This document shows positions 9,375-18,941 of a stretch of 64,000 nt of DNA, in pieces. The translations under genes were made by a program, and so were the position numbers. The DNA is from Comamonadaceae bacterium (lineage in GTDB: Bacteria > Pseudomonadota > Gammaproteobacteria > Burkholderiales > Burkholderiaceae_C). The stretch is from assembly GCA_027488985.1 (NCBI GenBank), contig JAIYAR010000010.1, forward strand, positions 62,001 through 126,000, in the 5' to 3' direction. The first letter of the stretch is position 1, and the number at the start of each line of letters is the position of its first letter. The notes under the pieces were generated by a model. The model worked only from the letters and a program-made list of their open reading frames with translations. It was not told the origin of the DNA and made no database searches.

Positions 9375-9428
9375 CTATTGAATTTATAGCTGCACGCGCA
9401 TATTCGTCGGGCGCGAGGGCCCGATTTG
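9374..9428 (+). repeat. Short palindromic repeat, copy 1
   Basis: One of seven related copies in this window. Core: ATAGCTGCACGCGCATATTC followed by GGGCGCGAGGGCC and GATTTG. The family outline is GCTAT, a short AT-rich spacer, TAGCTGC-YN-GCGCA-ATTC, N3-4, GRGCGC, then GGCC and TTTG. This copy is intergenic, directly after the terminator and before the 3' end of bdhA. Confidence 0.75.
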
Positions 9429-9435
9429 TTCAGAA

Positions 9436-10206
9436 TTACTGCGCTGTCCAGCCACCGTCCATATTCCATGCCACGCCGCGTACGTTGTCGCCGGCGGGGG
9501 AGCAGAAGAAGACGGCCAGCGCACCCAGCTCCTCAGGGGTGGTGAACTGCATGGAGGGTTCTTTTTCGCCCAGCAGCTGTTTGGTAGCGTCCGCGTTGCT
9601 GATGCCTTGCGCTGCCGCCTTGGCATCCACCTGTTTTTGTACCAGCGGGGTCAGTACCCAGCCCGGGCAGATGGCGTTGCAAGTCACGCCGGTGGTGGCG
9701 TTTTCCAGAGCCGTCACCTTGGTCAGGCCTACGACACCATGCTTGGCGGCCACGTAGGCGGACTTTTCGGCCGACCCCACCAGCCCGTGGACGGAGGCCA
9801 CGTTGATGATACGGCCCCAGTTCTTCGCCTGCATGCCCGGCAGGGCCAGGCGCGTGGCGTGGAAAGCGCTGCTCATGTTGATGGCGATGATGGCGTCCCA
9901 TTTCTCGATGGGGAAGTTTTCGACCCGCGCCACATGCTGGATGCCTGCGTTGTTGACCAGAATGTCCACGCTGCCGAAAGTCGTCTTGGCGTGCTCGATC
10001 ATGGCTGCGATCTCGTCAGGCTTACTCATGTCCGCACCGTGGTAAGTCACTTGCACGCCCAGTGCGGCCACTTCGGCCTCGGGGCCCTCGACGTCGCCAA
10101 AGCCGTTCAGCACGATATTGGCGCCTTGTGCGGCCAATGCCTTGGCGATACCCAAACCGATGCCGCTGGTGGAGCCGGTTACGAGGGCGGTTTTACCTTT
10201 CAACAT
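9436..10206 (-). CDS. bdhA: 3-hydroxybutyrate dehydrogenase
   Basis: 256-residue short-chain dehydrogenase that interconverts 3-hydroxybutyrate and acetoacetate with NAD, the oxidative step after depolymerisation of polyhydroxybutyrate. Cofactor loop TGSTSGIG near residue 10, NNAG at 85-88, catalytic Ser138 in NVAS and Tyr151/Lys155 in YVAAK. The C-terminal part (LLGEKEPSMQFTTPEELG, ending MDGGWTAQ) matches this enzyme family closely. ATG at 10206. It is convergent with the kinase-HDOD gene and divergent from a hydrolase gene over about 70 bp. Confidence 0.93.
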   Translation of the reverse strand: MLKGKTALVTGSTSGIGLGIAKALAAQGANIVLNGFGDVEGPEAEVAALGVQVTYHGADMSKPDEIAAMIEHAKTTFGSVDILVNNAGIQHVARVENFPIEKWDAIIAINMSSAFHATRLALPGMQAKNWGRIINVASVHGLVGSAEKSAYVAAKHGVVGLTKVTALENATTGVTCNAICPGWVLTPLVQKQVDAKAAAQGISNADATKQLLGEKEPSMQFTTPEELGALAVFFCSPAGDNVRGVAWNMDGGWTAQ

Positions 10207-10276
10207 GCGTCTTCCTTCACAAAGTGGTGGGGGGATTCCATTAGGATGTGGTCATTATCAAACGAGTGATTGCACC

Positions 10277-11164
10277 ATGGCTGAACCTACGCTGAATTAC
10301 GTACCCTGCGCTGACGCCAATGGTCCGCGCCGCATGGCGTATTGGCAGTGGGGAGCTGCAGACGCAGCCCACACCGTGGTGTGTGTGCATGGCCTCTCGC
10401 GCCAGGGGCGCGACTTCGATGTGCTGGCCCAGGCGCTGGTGGCTCGCTCATCCCAGCCCATCCGCGTGGTGTGCCCCGATGTGGCCGGCCGTGGCCAGAG
10501 TGATTGGATCAAGGACCCTGCCGGCTATGGCGTGCCGACCTATGCCGGCGACATGTTGGGTCTGCTGGCGCACCTGACGCCCGCCACTCTGGACTGGGTG
10601 GGTACCAGCATGGGCGGCCTGATCGGCTTGGCTGTAACTGCGCATGCCGCTTCGGTGGGTGTGAAAGTACGCAAATTGGTACTCAACGACGTGGGCCCGG
10701 TGATCCAGTGGTCGTCGCTGCAGCGTATTGGCACCTATCTGGGCCGCGCGGTGAGCTTTGACGATTTGCAGCAAGCGGCTGATGCTATGTGGGCCATTTC
10801 GAGCAGTTTCGGGCCGCACACGCCGGCGCAGTGGCTGGAGTTGTCACGCCACATGGTCAAGACCCTGCCGGATGGCAAGGTGGGGCTGCATTACGACCCC
10901 GCAATTGCCATTCCGTTCCGGGCAGTGACAGAGGAGCTGGGGTTAGCCGGCCAGGCCCAGCTGTGGCAGTTGTATGACGCTATTACGGCAGAGACCCTGC
11001 TGCTGCGCGGCGCAGAGTCCGACCTGTTGTCGCCCGAGACAGCGCAGGCCATGACCCAGCGTGGTCCTAAAGCCCGCCTCGTGGAGTTTGCAGGTGTGGG
11101 CCACGCCCCGACCCTGATTGCACAAGACCAACAGGACGCAGTGACTTCTTTTTTGCTGGGGTAA
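10277..11164 (+). CDS. Alpha/beta hydrolase
   Basis: 295 residues from the ATG at 10277, chosen over a longer in-frame extension that would run into the divergent bdhA gene. Oxyanion-region CVHGLSRQGRDF near residue 36, nucleophile elbow GTSMGG with Ser111, and a late histidine in GVGHAPTL. These are the three catalytic parts of a serine alpha/beta hydrolase. The closest guess is an esterase; the substrate cannot be told. It is followed 24 bases later by relA and may be cotranscribed with it. Confidence 0.8.
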   Translation: MAEPTLNYVPCADANGPRRMAYWQWGAADAAHTVVCVHGLSRQGRDFDVLAQALVARSSQPIRVVCPDVAGRGQSDWIKDPAGYGVPTYAGDMLGLLAHLTPATLDWVGTSMGGLIGLAVTAHAASVGVKVRKLVLNDVGPVIQWSSLQRIGTYLGRAVSFDDLQQAADAMWAISSSFGPHTPAQWLELSRHMVKTLPDGKVGLHYDPAIAIPFRAVTEELGLAGQAQLWQLYDAITAETLLLRGAESDLLSPETAQAMTQRGPKARLVEFAGVGHAPTLIAQDQQDAVTSFLLG

Positions 11165-11188
11165 CGTCCCCCGCCTTGTGAGCTCTTC

Positions 11189-13423
11189 ATGAAAAGTTTG
11201 TACGCCGGGGACTTACCCACGGCCACCCCGCAAGTGATTGCGGCCACTGCAGACAGCACCCCTGAGCAGGCGGGAGCCCTGCAGCGCGCTCGGGCCTTTG
11301 CCGAGCCTTTGTTGGCCACCGAATCACTGGATACCGGCGAAAACGTGCTGCAACACGCAGACGCCGTAGCTGCCATCTTGCGCACCATTGGCGGCTCGGA
11401 GGCCATGCAGGCTGCCAGCTACCTGGTGTATGCCTGTGACCACCTGAATAAGCCCCATGAGGTGATTGCCAAGGCCTTCGGCGACAACTTTGCCGACCTG
11501 GCCTTGGAAACCACCAAGTTGGTGCGCCTGCAGCGCATGGCACGGCTGGCCCAGCAGTCGGCCAGCCATAGCAGTAGTGCGGCTCCCATGGCACAGACCG
11601 CCGCCGCGCAGACGGAGAGCATTCGCAAGATGCTGCTGGCCTTCAGCAAGGACTTGCGTGTGGTCATGCTGCGCCTGGCATCGCGCTTGCAGACCTTGCG
11701 GCACTTTGCGGCGACCAAGCTGCCGGTACCGCGCGGCTTGGCCTCAGAGGGCTTGCAGGTGTTTGCACCCTTGGCCAACCGGCTGGGCATCTGGGAAATC
11801 AAGTGGGAGATGGAGGACTTGTCGTTCCGCTTCCTCGAGCCCGATACCTACAAGCAGGTCGCCAAGCTACTGGATGAAAAACGGGCAGAGCGGGAAGCCT
11901 CGGTGGAGCGGCTGCGCCAGCAGCTGGCGGACGAGTTGGCCGCGCAGGGCGTGCAGGCTATCGTGCAGGGGCGGCCCAAGCACATTTATAGCATCGTCAA
12001 GAAGATGCGGGGCAAGTCGTTGGGCTTCGATCAGGTGTATGACATCCGGGCGCTGCGCATCGTGGTGCCTACGGTACCGGACTGCTACGCGGCACTCAGC
12101 CTGGTGCACACCCGCTTCACACCGATCACCGAGGAGTTTGACGATTACATCGCCCGGCCAAAGCCCAATGGGTACCAGTCGTTGCACACCGTTGTAAGGG
12201 ACGCAGGCAGCCAACCTATTGAGGTGCAAATCCGCACCCAAGCCATGCACGACCATGCCGAGCATGGTGTCGCCGCCCATTGGGCCTACAAAGAGGCGGG
12301 CGCCAAAGGCTACGGTGGCAGCGTGACGGCCGCCGGCGAGTACGACGCCAAGATTGCCGTGCTGCGCCAATTGTTGGCCTGGGAGCGCGACCTCTCCGGC
12401 GCCCATGCGTCCGACGGGCAGGGCATGTTTGACGACCGCATCTATGTGCTCACGCCGGATGCCGCCATTGTGGAGCTGCCGCAGGGGGCCACCGCGGTGG
12501 ACTTTGCCTACAGCGTGCACACGAACCTGGGCCACCGTTGCAGGGGTGCCAAGGTGGATGGCGCCATGGTGCCGCTGAATACGCCGCTCAAAAACGGCCA
12601 GACCGTGGAAGTGACTGCCGTGAAAGAGGGTGGCCCTTCGCGCGACTGGCTCAATCCTGAGCTAGGCTACCTGGTCAGCCACCGCGCGCGCGCCAAGGTG
12701 CGGGCCTGGTTCAATGCGCTGGCCATGGGCGAGACCATGGCCAAGGGCCGTGAGGCGGTAGAGAAGCTGCTGCAGCGTGAAGGCAAAACCGCCATCAAGC
12801 TCGACGATCTGGCCAGCCAGCTCGGCTTCAACAATGCCGACGCCTTGTTTGAAGTGGTGGGCAAAGACGAGTTTTCGCTGCGCAACATCGAGCTTCTGCT
12901 ACGCCCGCCCGAGCCTGCGGGCACGCAGGACGACTACATGCCGCTCAAAAAGCCACGCGGTGTGTCCGGCGGCAAGGGCGGGGTGCTGGTGGTGGGTATC
13001 GACTCGCTAATGACCCAGTTGGCCAAATGCTGCAAGCCGGCACCGCCGGATTTGATCAGCGGCTTTGTGACCCGGGGCAAGGGCGTGAGCGTGCACCGGT
13101 CTGACTGCTCCAACCTGCGCAACATGGTGCAACGCAGTGGCGACCGATTGATCGAGGTGGAGTGGGGCGCTCCGGTCGGGAAAGACGGCAATGTCTACCC
13201 GGTGGACGTTGCGGTCGAGGCTTTGGACCGCCAAGGCCTGCTGCGCGATATCTCGGAGGTGTTTGCCAAAGAAAAGATGAACGTCATCGGGGTGCAAACC
13301 CAGTCTGTCAAAGGCACCGCCTGGATGACGTTCACTGTAGAAGTGGCTGAGTCGGGCCGCTTGACCCGGGTGCTCAAGATCGTGAACGAGCTCTCCGGCG
13401 TGCGCTCTGCACGGCGGCGCTAA
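11189..13423 (+). CDS. relA: GTP pyrophosphokinase (RelA type)
   Basis: 744 residues, RelA/SpoT family, makes (p)ppGpp in the stringent response. The N-terminal HD-type hydrolase region is degenerate: where SpoT has a His-Asp pair this protein reads YLVYACDHLNKP, so hydrolase activity is probably lost. The synthetase region (about 265-385) has GRPKHIYSIVKKM and the EFDDYIARPKPNGYQSLHT loop, whose acidic form marks RelA rather than SpoT. A TGS domain (about 410-475) and a C-terminal ACT domain (about 665-744) follow. SpoT must be encoded elsewhere. Confidence 0.93.
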   Translation: MKSLYAGDLPTATPQVIAATADSTPEQAGALQRARAFAEPLLATESLDTGENVLQHADAVAAILRTIGGSEAMQAASYLVYACDHLNKPHEVIAKAFGDNFADLALETTKLVRLQRMARLAQQSASHSSSAAPMAQTAAAQTESIRKMLLAFSKDLRVVMLRLASRLQTLRHFAATKLPVPRGLASEGLQVFAPLANRLGIWEIKWEMEDLSFRFLEPDTYKQVAKLLDEKRAEREASVERLRQQLADELAAQGVQAIVQGRPKHIYSIVKKMRGKSLGFDQVYDIRALRIVVPTVPDCYAALSLVHTRFTPITEEFDDYIARPKPNGYQSLHTVVRDAGSQPIEVQIRTQAMHDHAEHGVAAHWAYKEAGAKGYGGSVTAAGEYDAKIAVLRQLLAWERDLSGAHASDGQGMFDDRIYVLTPDAAIVELPQGATAVDFAYSVHTNLGHRCRGAKVDGAMVPLNTPLKNGQTVEVTAVKEGGPSRDWLNPELGYLVSHRARAKVRAWFNALAMGETMAKGREAVEKLLQREGKTAIKLDDLASQLGFNNADALFEVVGKDEFSLRNIELLLRPPEPAGTQDDYMPLKKPRGVSGGKGGVLVVGIDSLMTQLAKCCKPAPPDLISGFVTRGKGVSVHRSDCSNLRNMVQRSGDRLIEVEWGAPVGKDGNVYPVDVAVEALDRQGLLRDISEVFAKEKMNVIGVQTQSVKGTAWMTFTVEVAESGRLTRVLKIVNELSGVRSARRR

Positions 13424-13434
13424 ACGGTTCCGCG

Positions 13435-13926
13435 CTAATCCAGCGCCACCTCGTGCAAAGGCACACCGCAGAGTTCTGCGAGTGCTTTGATGGCCATGGC
13501 GTGGTCGTCCCGCTGCGGGATGCCTGAAACGGTCACCACCCCGACCACACCCACGCCGCGTACCCGTATGGGAACGCTACCGCCGTGCGTGGCGTAGTCG
13601 CGCAGGGGCAGGCCTTGCTTGGCCTCCAGGGTGCTGCCTTCTTTTTCCAGCTTGAGGTTGAGCGCGTACGAGCTGGTGTGCAACAGCTCTACCGAGTTGC
13701 GCTTGCGCCGCGCCCAGTCCGCGTTGGTGGGGCCGGTTCCGGGCATGCTGTAGAAGAAAACGGTGTCCTTGCCCAGGCGAATTTCTATCGCCAGCGCCAC
13801 GCTAGCTTCTTCGCTAAGGGCCTTGATGCGGCTGCCCAGCGCCCATGCGGTGCGCTGGTCAAAGGCATCAAACTGCAGGCGCTCCTCCTGCAGGGCGAGG
13901 CGGGCGAGGTCAGTGTCTATGGTCAT
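13435..13926 (-). CDS. UPF0303 family protein (heme-degrading-domain fold)
   Basis: 163 residues from the ATG at 13926. Characteristic stretches are RKRNSVELLHTSSYALNLKL, YATHGGSVPIRVRGVGVVG and TVSGIPQRDDH near the C-terminus, which I recognise as the UPF0303/GlcG-like group; its cellular role is not established. A TTG further upstream at 13941 is open in frame but its codons come from the adjacent short repeat and it has no ribosome site, so the ATG was chosen. Convergent with relA with 11 bases between. Confidence 0.75.
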   Translation of the reverse strand: MTIDTDLARLALQEERLQFDAFDQRTAWALGSRIKALSEEASVALAIEIRLGKDTVFFYSMPGTGPTNADWARRKRNSVELLHTSSYALNLKLEKEGSTLEAKQGLPLRDYATHGGSVPIRVRGVGVVGVVTVSGIPQRDDHAMAIKALAELCGVPLHEVALD

Positions 13927-13933
13927 GGTTTTT

Positions 13934-13983
13934 GCTATCAATTAAGGAGCTGCTCGCGCATATTCCATGAGCGCGAGGTGCTT
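13934..13983 (+). repeat. Short palindromic repeat, copy 2
   Basis: Contains GCTAT, then GAGCTGCTCGCGCATATTCC and GAGCGCGAGG. The arms CTCGCGC and GCGCGAG are an exact inverted repeat. It covers the region just upstream of the UPF0303 start, so it probably contributes to that gene's leader. Confidence 0.75.
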
Positions 13984-14004
13984 GTTAGATGATGAATTGG
14001 CCCC

Positions 14005-14412
14005 TCAGGCCGCCAGCAGCTGAATGGCCATCCAGAGGCAAATCACCAGCTGTACGCTCCAGAAACTGGCTCGCACAAACACCTGCAGCGGGCCGGTGCC
14101 CCACAGGTGCGCCAGTGTCTGGCCGATCCGGGCGTAGAGCACGAAGGGCGCGATCGTTTGAATGGAGTTGGTCTTGTCCATCAGGCTGGCCGCAAGCACC
14201 AGCGCCGCAAACACCGGCAGGTTTTCCATGCAGTTGGCGTGGGCGTCTTCGAGGCGTTTGACCAAGCCGGCATCGTCCTGCGGTTTGTTGCCCCGCGGCC
14301 AGTGATTGATGGGCGTACCCCGCAGAAAGCGCAGCCCGCGGTACAAAAACACCAGCGTGATCAAGGCCAGCGTCCAAAGTGCAAAACCCACCAATGCTTG
14401 CAATGCAGTCAT
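14005..14412 (-). CDS. MAPEG-family membrane protein
   Basis: 135 residues from the ATG at 14412, which has a strong AAAGGAGA eight bases upstream; the frame extends further 5' without support. Four hydrophobic segments, and the N-terminal pattern RGTPINHWPRGNKPQDDAGLVKRLEDAHANCMENLPVF matches the MAPEG group (membrane-associated proteins in eicosanoid and glutathione metabolism), including the conserved HANxxENLP. Bacterial members are poorly defined enzymes of the inner membrane; function here is by family only. Same strand as the AraC gene upstream, separated by 63 bases. Confidence 0.8.
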   Translation of the reverse strand: MTALQALVGFALWTLALITLVFLYRGLRFLRGTPINHWPRGNKPQDDAGLVKRLEDAHANCMENLPVFAALVLAASLMDKTNSIQTIAPFVLYARIGQTLAHLWGTGPLQVFVRASFWSVQLVICLWMAIQLLAA

Positions 14413-14475
14413 GAAACTTGTCTCCTTTGTTGTGATGCGAAACCATAGCAGACCGCCCCCTGGGGGCAACCCGCA

Positions 14476-15489
14476 TTACATGGGGGCAGCCCGGGGTGGC
14501 ATGTTGCTGCGGTACTGGCCGGGCGTGCTGCCGGTCCAACCCTTGAAGGCGCGAATGAATGAGTTGCCATCCTGAAAGCCCAGCAGCCACGACACTTCGC
14601 CGGGCGTGATGGCATCCTGGCGCAGGTAGTGCTCGGCCAGCTCCCGGCGGGTGCGGTTGAGCACATCCTGAAAGCTCAGGCCTTCTGCGAGCAACTGCCG
14701 TTGCAAGGTTCGCCGGCTGGTGAGCAGTTTGGTAGCTACATCGTCAATGCCGCTACGCCCGCCGGGCAGCAGCTCCAGCAAGGCGCTGTGCACCCGCTCA
14801 GAGGCTTTGGCGGTGTGGTCCTGATCGGTGATGCGCTTCATCAAGGCAGGCTCAAAGCTCTCCCACATGGCGTTGTCTTCGGTCAGAAACGGGTGTGCTG
14901 CGTCTTGAGGGCTGAAGGTGATGCGGTTGCGATCGGCGGATTGCAAGGCGCAGCCGAAGAAGGCCTCCAGCGGGGCGCGGTCATCCGGCAATTGCACCAG
15001 CTCCACCCGCAAGGGCACCACTGGTTTGCGGGTGGCCAGGCGCGCCAACTGGGTAAAAAACACCATTTCAGTGGCCGCCAGACTGCGGGGCAGATGCCCC
15101 TCATAGCCGTAGCAGCTCAAGTCTGCCGAGGTGCCGTTGGAGGTCACTTGCACTTCCAGAATCATGGGCCCGATAAGGCGCTTGAAGCTGGAGAGCCGCT
15201 GCAGTGCCACATTCATGTTCGGCGCACACAGGCTCGCGAAGATGGGCGGATCGAATGCTTCGACCGAAATGGCCCGGCCGAAGCGCAGGGGCAGGTCGTC
15301 GCCACCGGCCACTTGCTCCATGCCGTCCCAGAGCTTGAAGAAGTCTGCCGGGCTCAGGCTGGCATCCGGGCGCGAAAACATGTCGCCCGGCAGGCCGGCC
15401 CACGCGAGCACCTCACCCACGGGGAGCGCCATGTCGGCCAGAAGCAGCTTCCAGCCGCGTTGGATGGCAAATTTGCTGGCGTGTTTCAC
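14476..15489 (-). CDS. AraC-family transcriptional regulator
   Basis: 337 residues. The first 200 residues match the arabinose-binding-like ligand domain found in ArgR/OruR-type AraC regulators. The C-terminal 100 residues form the double helix-turn-helix: TSRRTLQRQLLAEGLSFQDVLN and EVSWLLGFQDGNSFIRAFKGWTGSTPGQYR. The likely targets are neighbours such as the dehydrogenase encoded just upstream on the same strand, 26 bases away. The inducer is unknown. Confidence 0.88.
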   Translation of the reverse strand: MKHASKFAIQRGWKLLLADMALPVGEVLAWAGLPGDMFSRPDASLSPADFFKLWDGMEQVAGGDDLPLRFGRAISVEAFDPPIFASLCAPNMNVALQRLSSFKRLIGPMILEVQVTSNGTSADLSCYGYEGHLPRSLAATEMVFFTQLARLATRKPVVPLRVELVQLPDDRAPLEAFFGCALQSADRNRITFSPQDAAHPFLTEDNAMWESFEPALMKRITDQDHTAKASERVHSALLELLPGGRSGIDDVATKLLTSRRTLQRQLLAEGLSFQDVLNRTRRELAEHYLRQDAITPGEVSWLLGFQDGNSFIRAFKGWTGSTPGQYRSNMPPRAAPM

Positions 15490-15515
15490 CGGGTGCTCCT
15501 GTCAGCTGGCGATGG

Positions 15516-16352
15516 TTACTTCATCTGGCTCATGACCGCCATGTCAAAGAAGCGGTCACCGAACCATTTGCGGATGAACATCAGAGGTTTGGCCATTTTG
15601 CCCGCCACATAGCGGGTTTTGGGCTTGGGTGCGGCAATCGCTTCGGCGATCACGTCCGCAATCACGGAAGCGGGGGACGCAGCATTGGGCTTGCTGTAAG
15701 CGTCTCCGGTGGCCCTGGCCACGATGTGCGCCAACTTGGCGTAAGGGCCTTTGCCGGAGCGTTCCAGCAGCGGGCCGGTCATCACGTCGCCGAACTCGGT
15801 GGCAATGATGCCGGGCTCCACAATCACCACCTGTATGCCGAAGGGCGCAAGTTCCAGGCGCAGGCAATCGCTCCAGCCTTCGAGCGCGTGCTTGGTGGCG
15901 TGGTACCAGCTGCCCAGCGGGGTGTACATCTTGCCGCCCATGGACGAAATGTTAATGATGCGGCCACGCTGTTGGCTGCGCATATGGGGCAGCACCATCT
16001 GGGTCATGCGTGCCAAGCCAAAGAAGTTCACATCGAACTGGTAGCGCGCATCGGCCATGGTGGTGTCCTCCATGGCGCCATAAATGCCGAAGCCGGCGTT
16101 GTTCACCAGTACATCCACGCCGCCATGGGCTGCAGTGATTTGCGCGACGCCGGCCTGCATCTGGGCTTCATCGGTGACATCCATTTTGAGCGGGTGTGCG
16201 CCCAGCGCCTGCAGGTCTTGCATCAGCTCGACGCGGCGTGCAGCGGTGTAGACCACATGGCCTTGGCGAAGCAGCAGCTTGGCGGCTTCTTTGCCCATGC
16301 CGGACGATGCACCGGTGATAAGGACGACTTGGGGGCGAGTGTTGGTAGTCAT
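15516..16352 (-). CDS. Short-chain dehydrogenase/reductase
   Basis: 278 residues from the ATG at 16352, which has CAGGAAAA upstream; the longer frame to 16454 has no support. Cofactor loop TGASSGMG near the N-terminus, NNAGFG, and catalytic YHATK, all of the classical SDR type. The C-terminal region (KTRYVAGKMAKPLMFIRKWFGDRFFD) is like oxidoreductases acting on hydrophobic substrates. It probably forms a unit with the AraC regulator downstream. The substrate cannot be assigned. Confidence 0.85.
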   Translation of the reverse strand: MTTNTRPQVVLITGASSGMGKEAAKLLLRQGHVVYTAARRVELMQDLQALGAHPLKMDVTDEAQMQAGVAQITAAHGGVDVLVNNAGFGIYGAMEDTTMADARYQFDVNFFGLARMTQMVLPHMRSQQRGRIINISSMGGKMYTPLGSWYHATKHALEGWSDCLRLELAPFGIQVVIVEPGIIATEFGDVMTGPLLERSGKGPYAKLAHIVARATGDAYSKPNAASPASVIADVIAEAIAAPKPKTRYVAGKMAKPLMFIRKWFGDRFFDMAVMSQMK

Positions 16353-16477
16353 GGCGTTTTCCTGTGAATGCGGAGAGGGTTGTGGATGGAATAGCTGAAT
16401 CGTAGGCGGCAAGACGCGCCACGTCACTCGCCATTCGCGCCAAGGCACATGCAAATCGCGCCTGCCCTTGCCGGTGA

Positions 16478-18376
16478 TCAGCGGGGCGCCGGCGTGAATT
16501 CCATGCGAACCCAGGCATTGCCGGTGGCGGCTTGCAGGAGGCGGATCGCTGTGCGGTTGAAGGTGAGTCCTTCTTCTGTCACCGTCTCGGTCCGGAGCTC
16601 GAAGGCCTGCGAGGCGCTGATTTTGGCCCGCAGGTGTTCCCGCTTTTGCCAGAAATCCAGGGTGTCGTCCGCCACACGCTGGAACTGGCCGGTGCTGATG
16701 ATGGCCGACTCAAAGGTCTGAGGGGTGCTGAAGCGAAAAGCATCCTCAATGATCACTTTGGGCTTTGGCCCCCGTATATGCTGCGCGGAGCGCTCCAATT
16801 TTTGTAGCGACTCCACAGCATAGGCGGGCTTCATGTCGATGCGCATCATGCTGCCATTGACGTCGCCTCGTTGCTCGAGAACTGGCGCCTTGACCTTGGT
16901 GGACTCGCGTTGCAACTGGCCCGCCACCACGGGAACCGGGTGGCCCCAGGAGTTGATGCCGCGGATGGTGAAGCGGTCTTTGCTGAAGGTTTTGGAGGAG
17001 TACACGGTGGCACCCGCATCGCCCACCGGCTGTTCGGCGCCAAGGGCAATGGTGTAAGAGCCCACATCGTTATGGCTGTGATTCCCGTTACCGCCCGCCT
17101 TGATGGCAAAGCCCAGAGTCTCGCCCGGCCCGGGGCGGGACACCAGCACGCCCACGGTGTTGAAATAGGTCTGCAAGCCAACGGCCGAGGCGCTGCCATG
17201 ACCTGCAGGCGCCGGCTTGCTGAACAGCTTGATGGATGCCTGCACCAGCGGGCTGGAGTTGGCCGGGGCATTGACGCTCACGCTCTGGCTGAACAGGGTT
17301 TGCGGCTGGCCCAGACCATAGGCTTCGTTGGCATAGGCGCGGGTGGTGTCATCCATGCGGGTGTTACGCCCAGCGTCTCCAAAGAGCGCCACGTTCCCCG
17401 GCGTCATCTCAAACCGGTACCCGTAGAGCGCCACTTCGCGCACCAGCGTGTGGTCAAACAGGTCTAGCTGGTTAGCGGTGGTCTGCAGCAGCATTTCCCG
17501 TAGTTCGGTGTAGTGCGAGAAGCCATAGTTCCAGTAGCCGGGGCCTTCCAGCGCGTAGCCGTCCGGCGGGAATCCACCCAGATAGTTGCGGATGTAATGC
17601 TCCGCGCCCGCCAAAAACACTGCACGGTCTTCGCGGTCGGGCAGCAGCGCCAGCGCAGTGCCTGTAACCCCTTTAAGGCACACCGCGTTCCAGTTGTGGT
17701 CTGCCTTGAGCCACCAGTGGTCTTTGCCTCCGGTCTCGTAGCTGGCGCGTACCGGTGCGAGTACGCGTTGCACCACGGCATCCCGCACCATTTTTCGGGT
17801 CGGGCCGTCCAGCTTGTCGCCCAGCAGGTAGAGCGTTTGCGCCAGTTCGTTGGCTGTGTCGGCGGCAAACAAATCCACCTCAAAACGCTGCCCGCGGAAA
17901 TTGCGCAAATCCTTGTCATGGGCCGGCCAGGTCCAGGTAGGCTGTGAGCTCAGGGCCTGAAGCAAGCGTGAGATGGCGGGCAAGTAGCTCCCGGCCCATT
18001 GGCTGCATTCCGCCAGCACCAGCACATGCAGGCCCGCTTTGCGCGCATTCATCATGCGTTCGCCATTGCCGCGAACACCATTGCGGCTGTAGTCGAGGTA
18101 GGCCTCGTCGTCCCAAGCGGGCACGGGCTGCGCGGCGATTTTTTCTGCGGCTTTGGTGATATCTTGGAGGCGCCGTTGAACGTCCGAGCGCCCCCACGCG
18201 GAGCGATCTTGGTAGGCAGGCCCCAAACCGGATGGTTTTTCCGGCAATTGTTGGATAAGGCTGGCTACTCGTTCCGGCGCAATCTCTGCGAAGCGACTGG
18301 CATGGGCACTGGACAACCACGCACCTGCCAGCCACAAGGCGCACGCCATTGGCTTAGTAAAACGCGGCCACGACAT
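16478..18376 (-). CDS. Secreted heparinase II/III-like polysaccharide lyase
   Basis: 632 residues with a signal peptide (PMACALWLAGAWLSSAHA). An alpha-helical toroid domain (about 60-330) is rich in aromatic residues, with HWWLKADHNWNAVC and PPDGYALEGPGYWNYGFSHY. The C-terminal beta domain has GNGNHSHNDVGSYTIAL, the signature of heparinase II/III-like lyases. Such enzymes act in the periplasm or outside the cell on uronic-acid polysaccharides such as alginate; the exact substrate is not readable. It follows the EVE gene by 3 bases on the same strand, so the two may share a transcript. Confidence 0.85.
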   Translation of the reverse strand: MSWPRFTKPMACALWLAGAWLSSAHASRFAEIAPERVASLIQQLPEKPSGLGPAYQDRSAWGRSDVQRRLQDITKAAEKIAAQPVPAWDDEAYLDYSRNGVRGNGERMMNARKAGLHVLVLAECSQWAGSYLPAISRLLQALSSQPTWTWPAHDKDLRNFRGQRFEVDLFAADTANELAQTLYLLGDKLDGPTRKMVRDAVVQRVLAPVRASYETGGKDHWWLKADHNWNAVCLKGVTGTALALLPDREDRAVFLAGAEHYIRNYLGGFPPDGYALEGPGYWNYGFSHYTELREMLLQTTANQLDLFDHTLVREVALYGYRFEMTPGNVALFGDAGRNTRMDDTTRAYANEAYGLGQPQTLFSQSVSVNAPANSSPLVQASIKLFSKPAPAGHGSASAVGLQTYFNTVGVLVSRPGPGETLGFAIKAGGNGNHSHNDVGSYTIALGAEQPVGDAGATVYSSKTFSKDRFTIRGINSWGHPVPVVAGQLQRESTKVKAPVLEQRGDVNGSMMRIDMKPAYAVESLQKLERSAQHIRGPKPKVIIEDAFRFSTPQTFESAIISTGQFQRVADDTLDFWQKREHLRAKISASQAFELRTETVTEEGLTFNRTAIRLLQAATGNAWVRMEFTPAPR

Positions 18377-18379
18377 CGT

Positions 18380-18853
18380 TCAGGCTCCCGGATGTCCGAG
18401 CAGGCTCACGATGTGCTCCCAATGCGCAGGCTCCACCGGTGTGATGGATAGCCGGTTGCCCTTTTTGAGAATGAGCAACTCGGCGAGTGCCACATCAGCC
18501 CGCAACTCGGGCAAAGTGAGGTTGCGCGTCTTGTGGACTATCTGCACATCGACCATGAGCCAGCGGGGCGCTTCTGGCTTGCTGGCTTTATCGAAGTAGG
18601 GCGAAGCGGGGTCAAATTGGGTGGGGTCCACCTTGATGCCGGAGGCGACCCGCGCAATGCCCACCACACCGGGCTGCGCGCAGCTGGAGTGGTAGAACAG
18701 AACGCCATCGCCCACCTGCATGCTGTCGCGCATGAAATTGCGGGCTTGGTAATTGCGCACGCCGGTCCAGCCCAAGGTGGCGTCGGGCATGGCCAGCACA
18801 TCGTCAATCGAGGCCTCGGCGGGCTCGGCCTTCATGAGCCAGTAGTGGGGCAT
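18380..18853 (-). CDS. EVE domain-containing protein
   Basis: 157 residues, nearly all EVE domain: starts MPHYWLMKAEP, then WTGVRNYQARNFMRDSMQVGDGVLFYHSS, typical of the THYN1/EVE family. The PUA-like EVE fold is linked to recognition of modified bases in nucleic acids; the role in bacteria is not settled. ATG at 18853. Upstream is a 243-base divergent region. Confidence 0.9.
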   Translation of the reverse strand: MPHYWLMKAEPAEASIDDVLAMPDATLGWTGVRNYQARNFMRDSMQVGDGVLFYHSSCAQPGVVGIARVASGIKVDPTQFDPASPYFDKASKPEAPRWLMVDVQIVHKTRNLTLPELRADVALAELLILKKGNRLSITPVEPAHWEHIVSLLGHPGA

Positions 18854-18941
18854 GGGGGTAGTGAATTTGTATTTGACAGGCCTAAAGAATAGCGCGCTGA
18901 TCGTTTGCTCATGGCGTCGCTGAAAGCGAAACGCTGTCTTT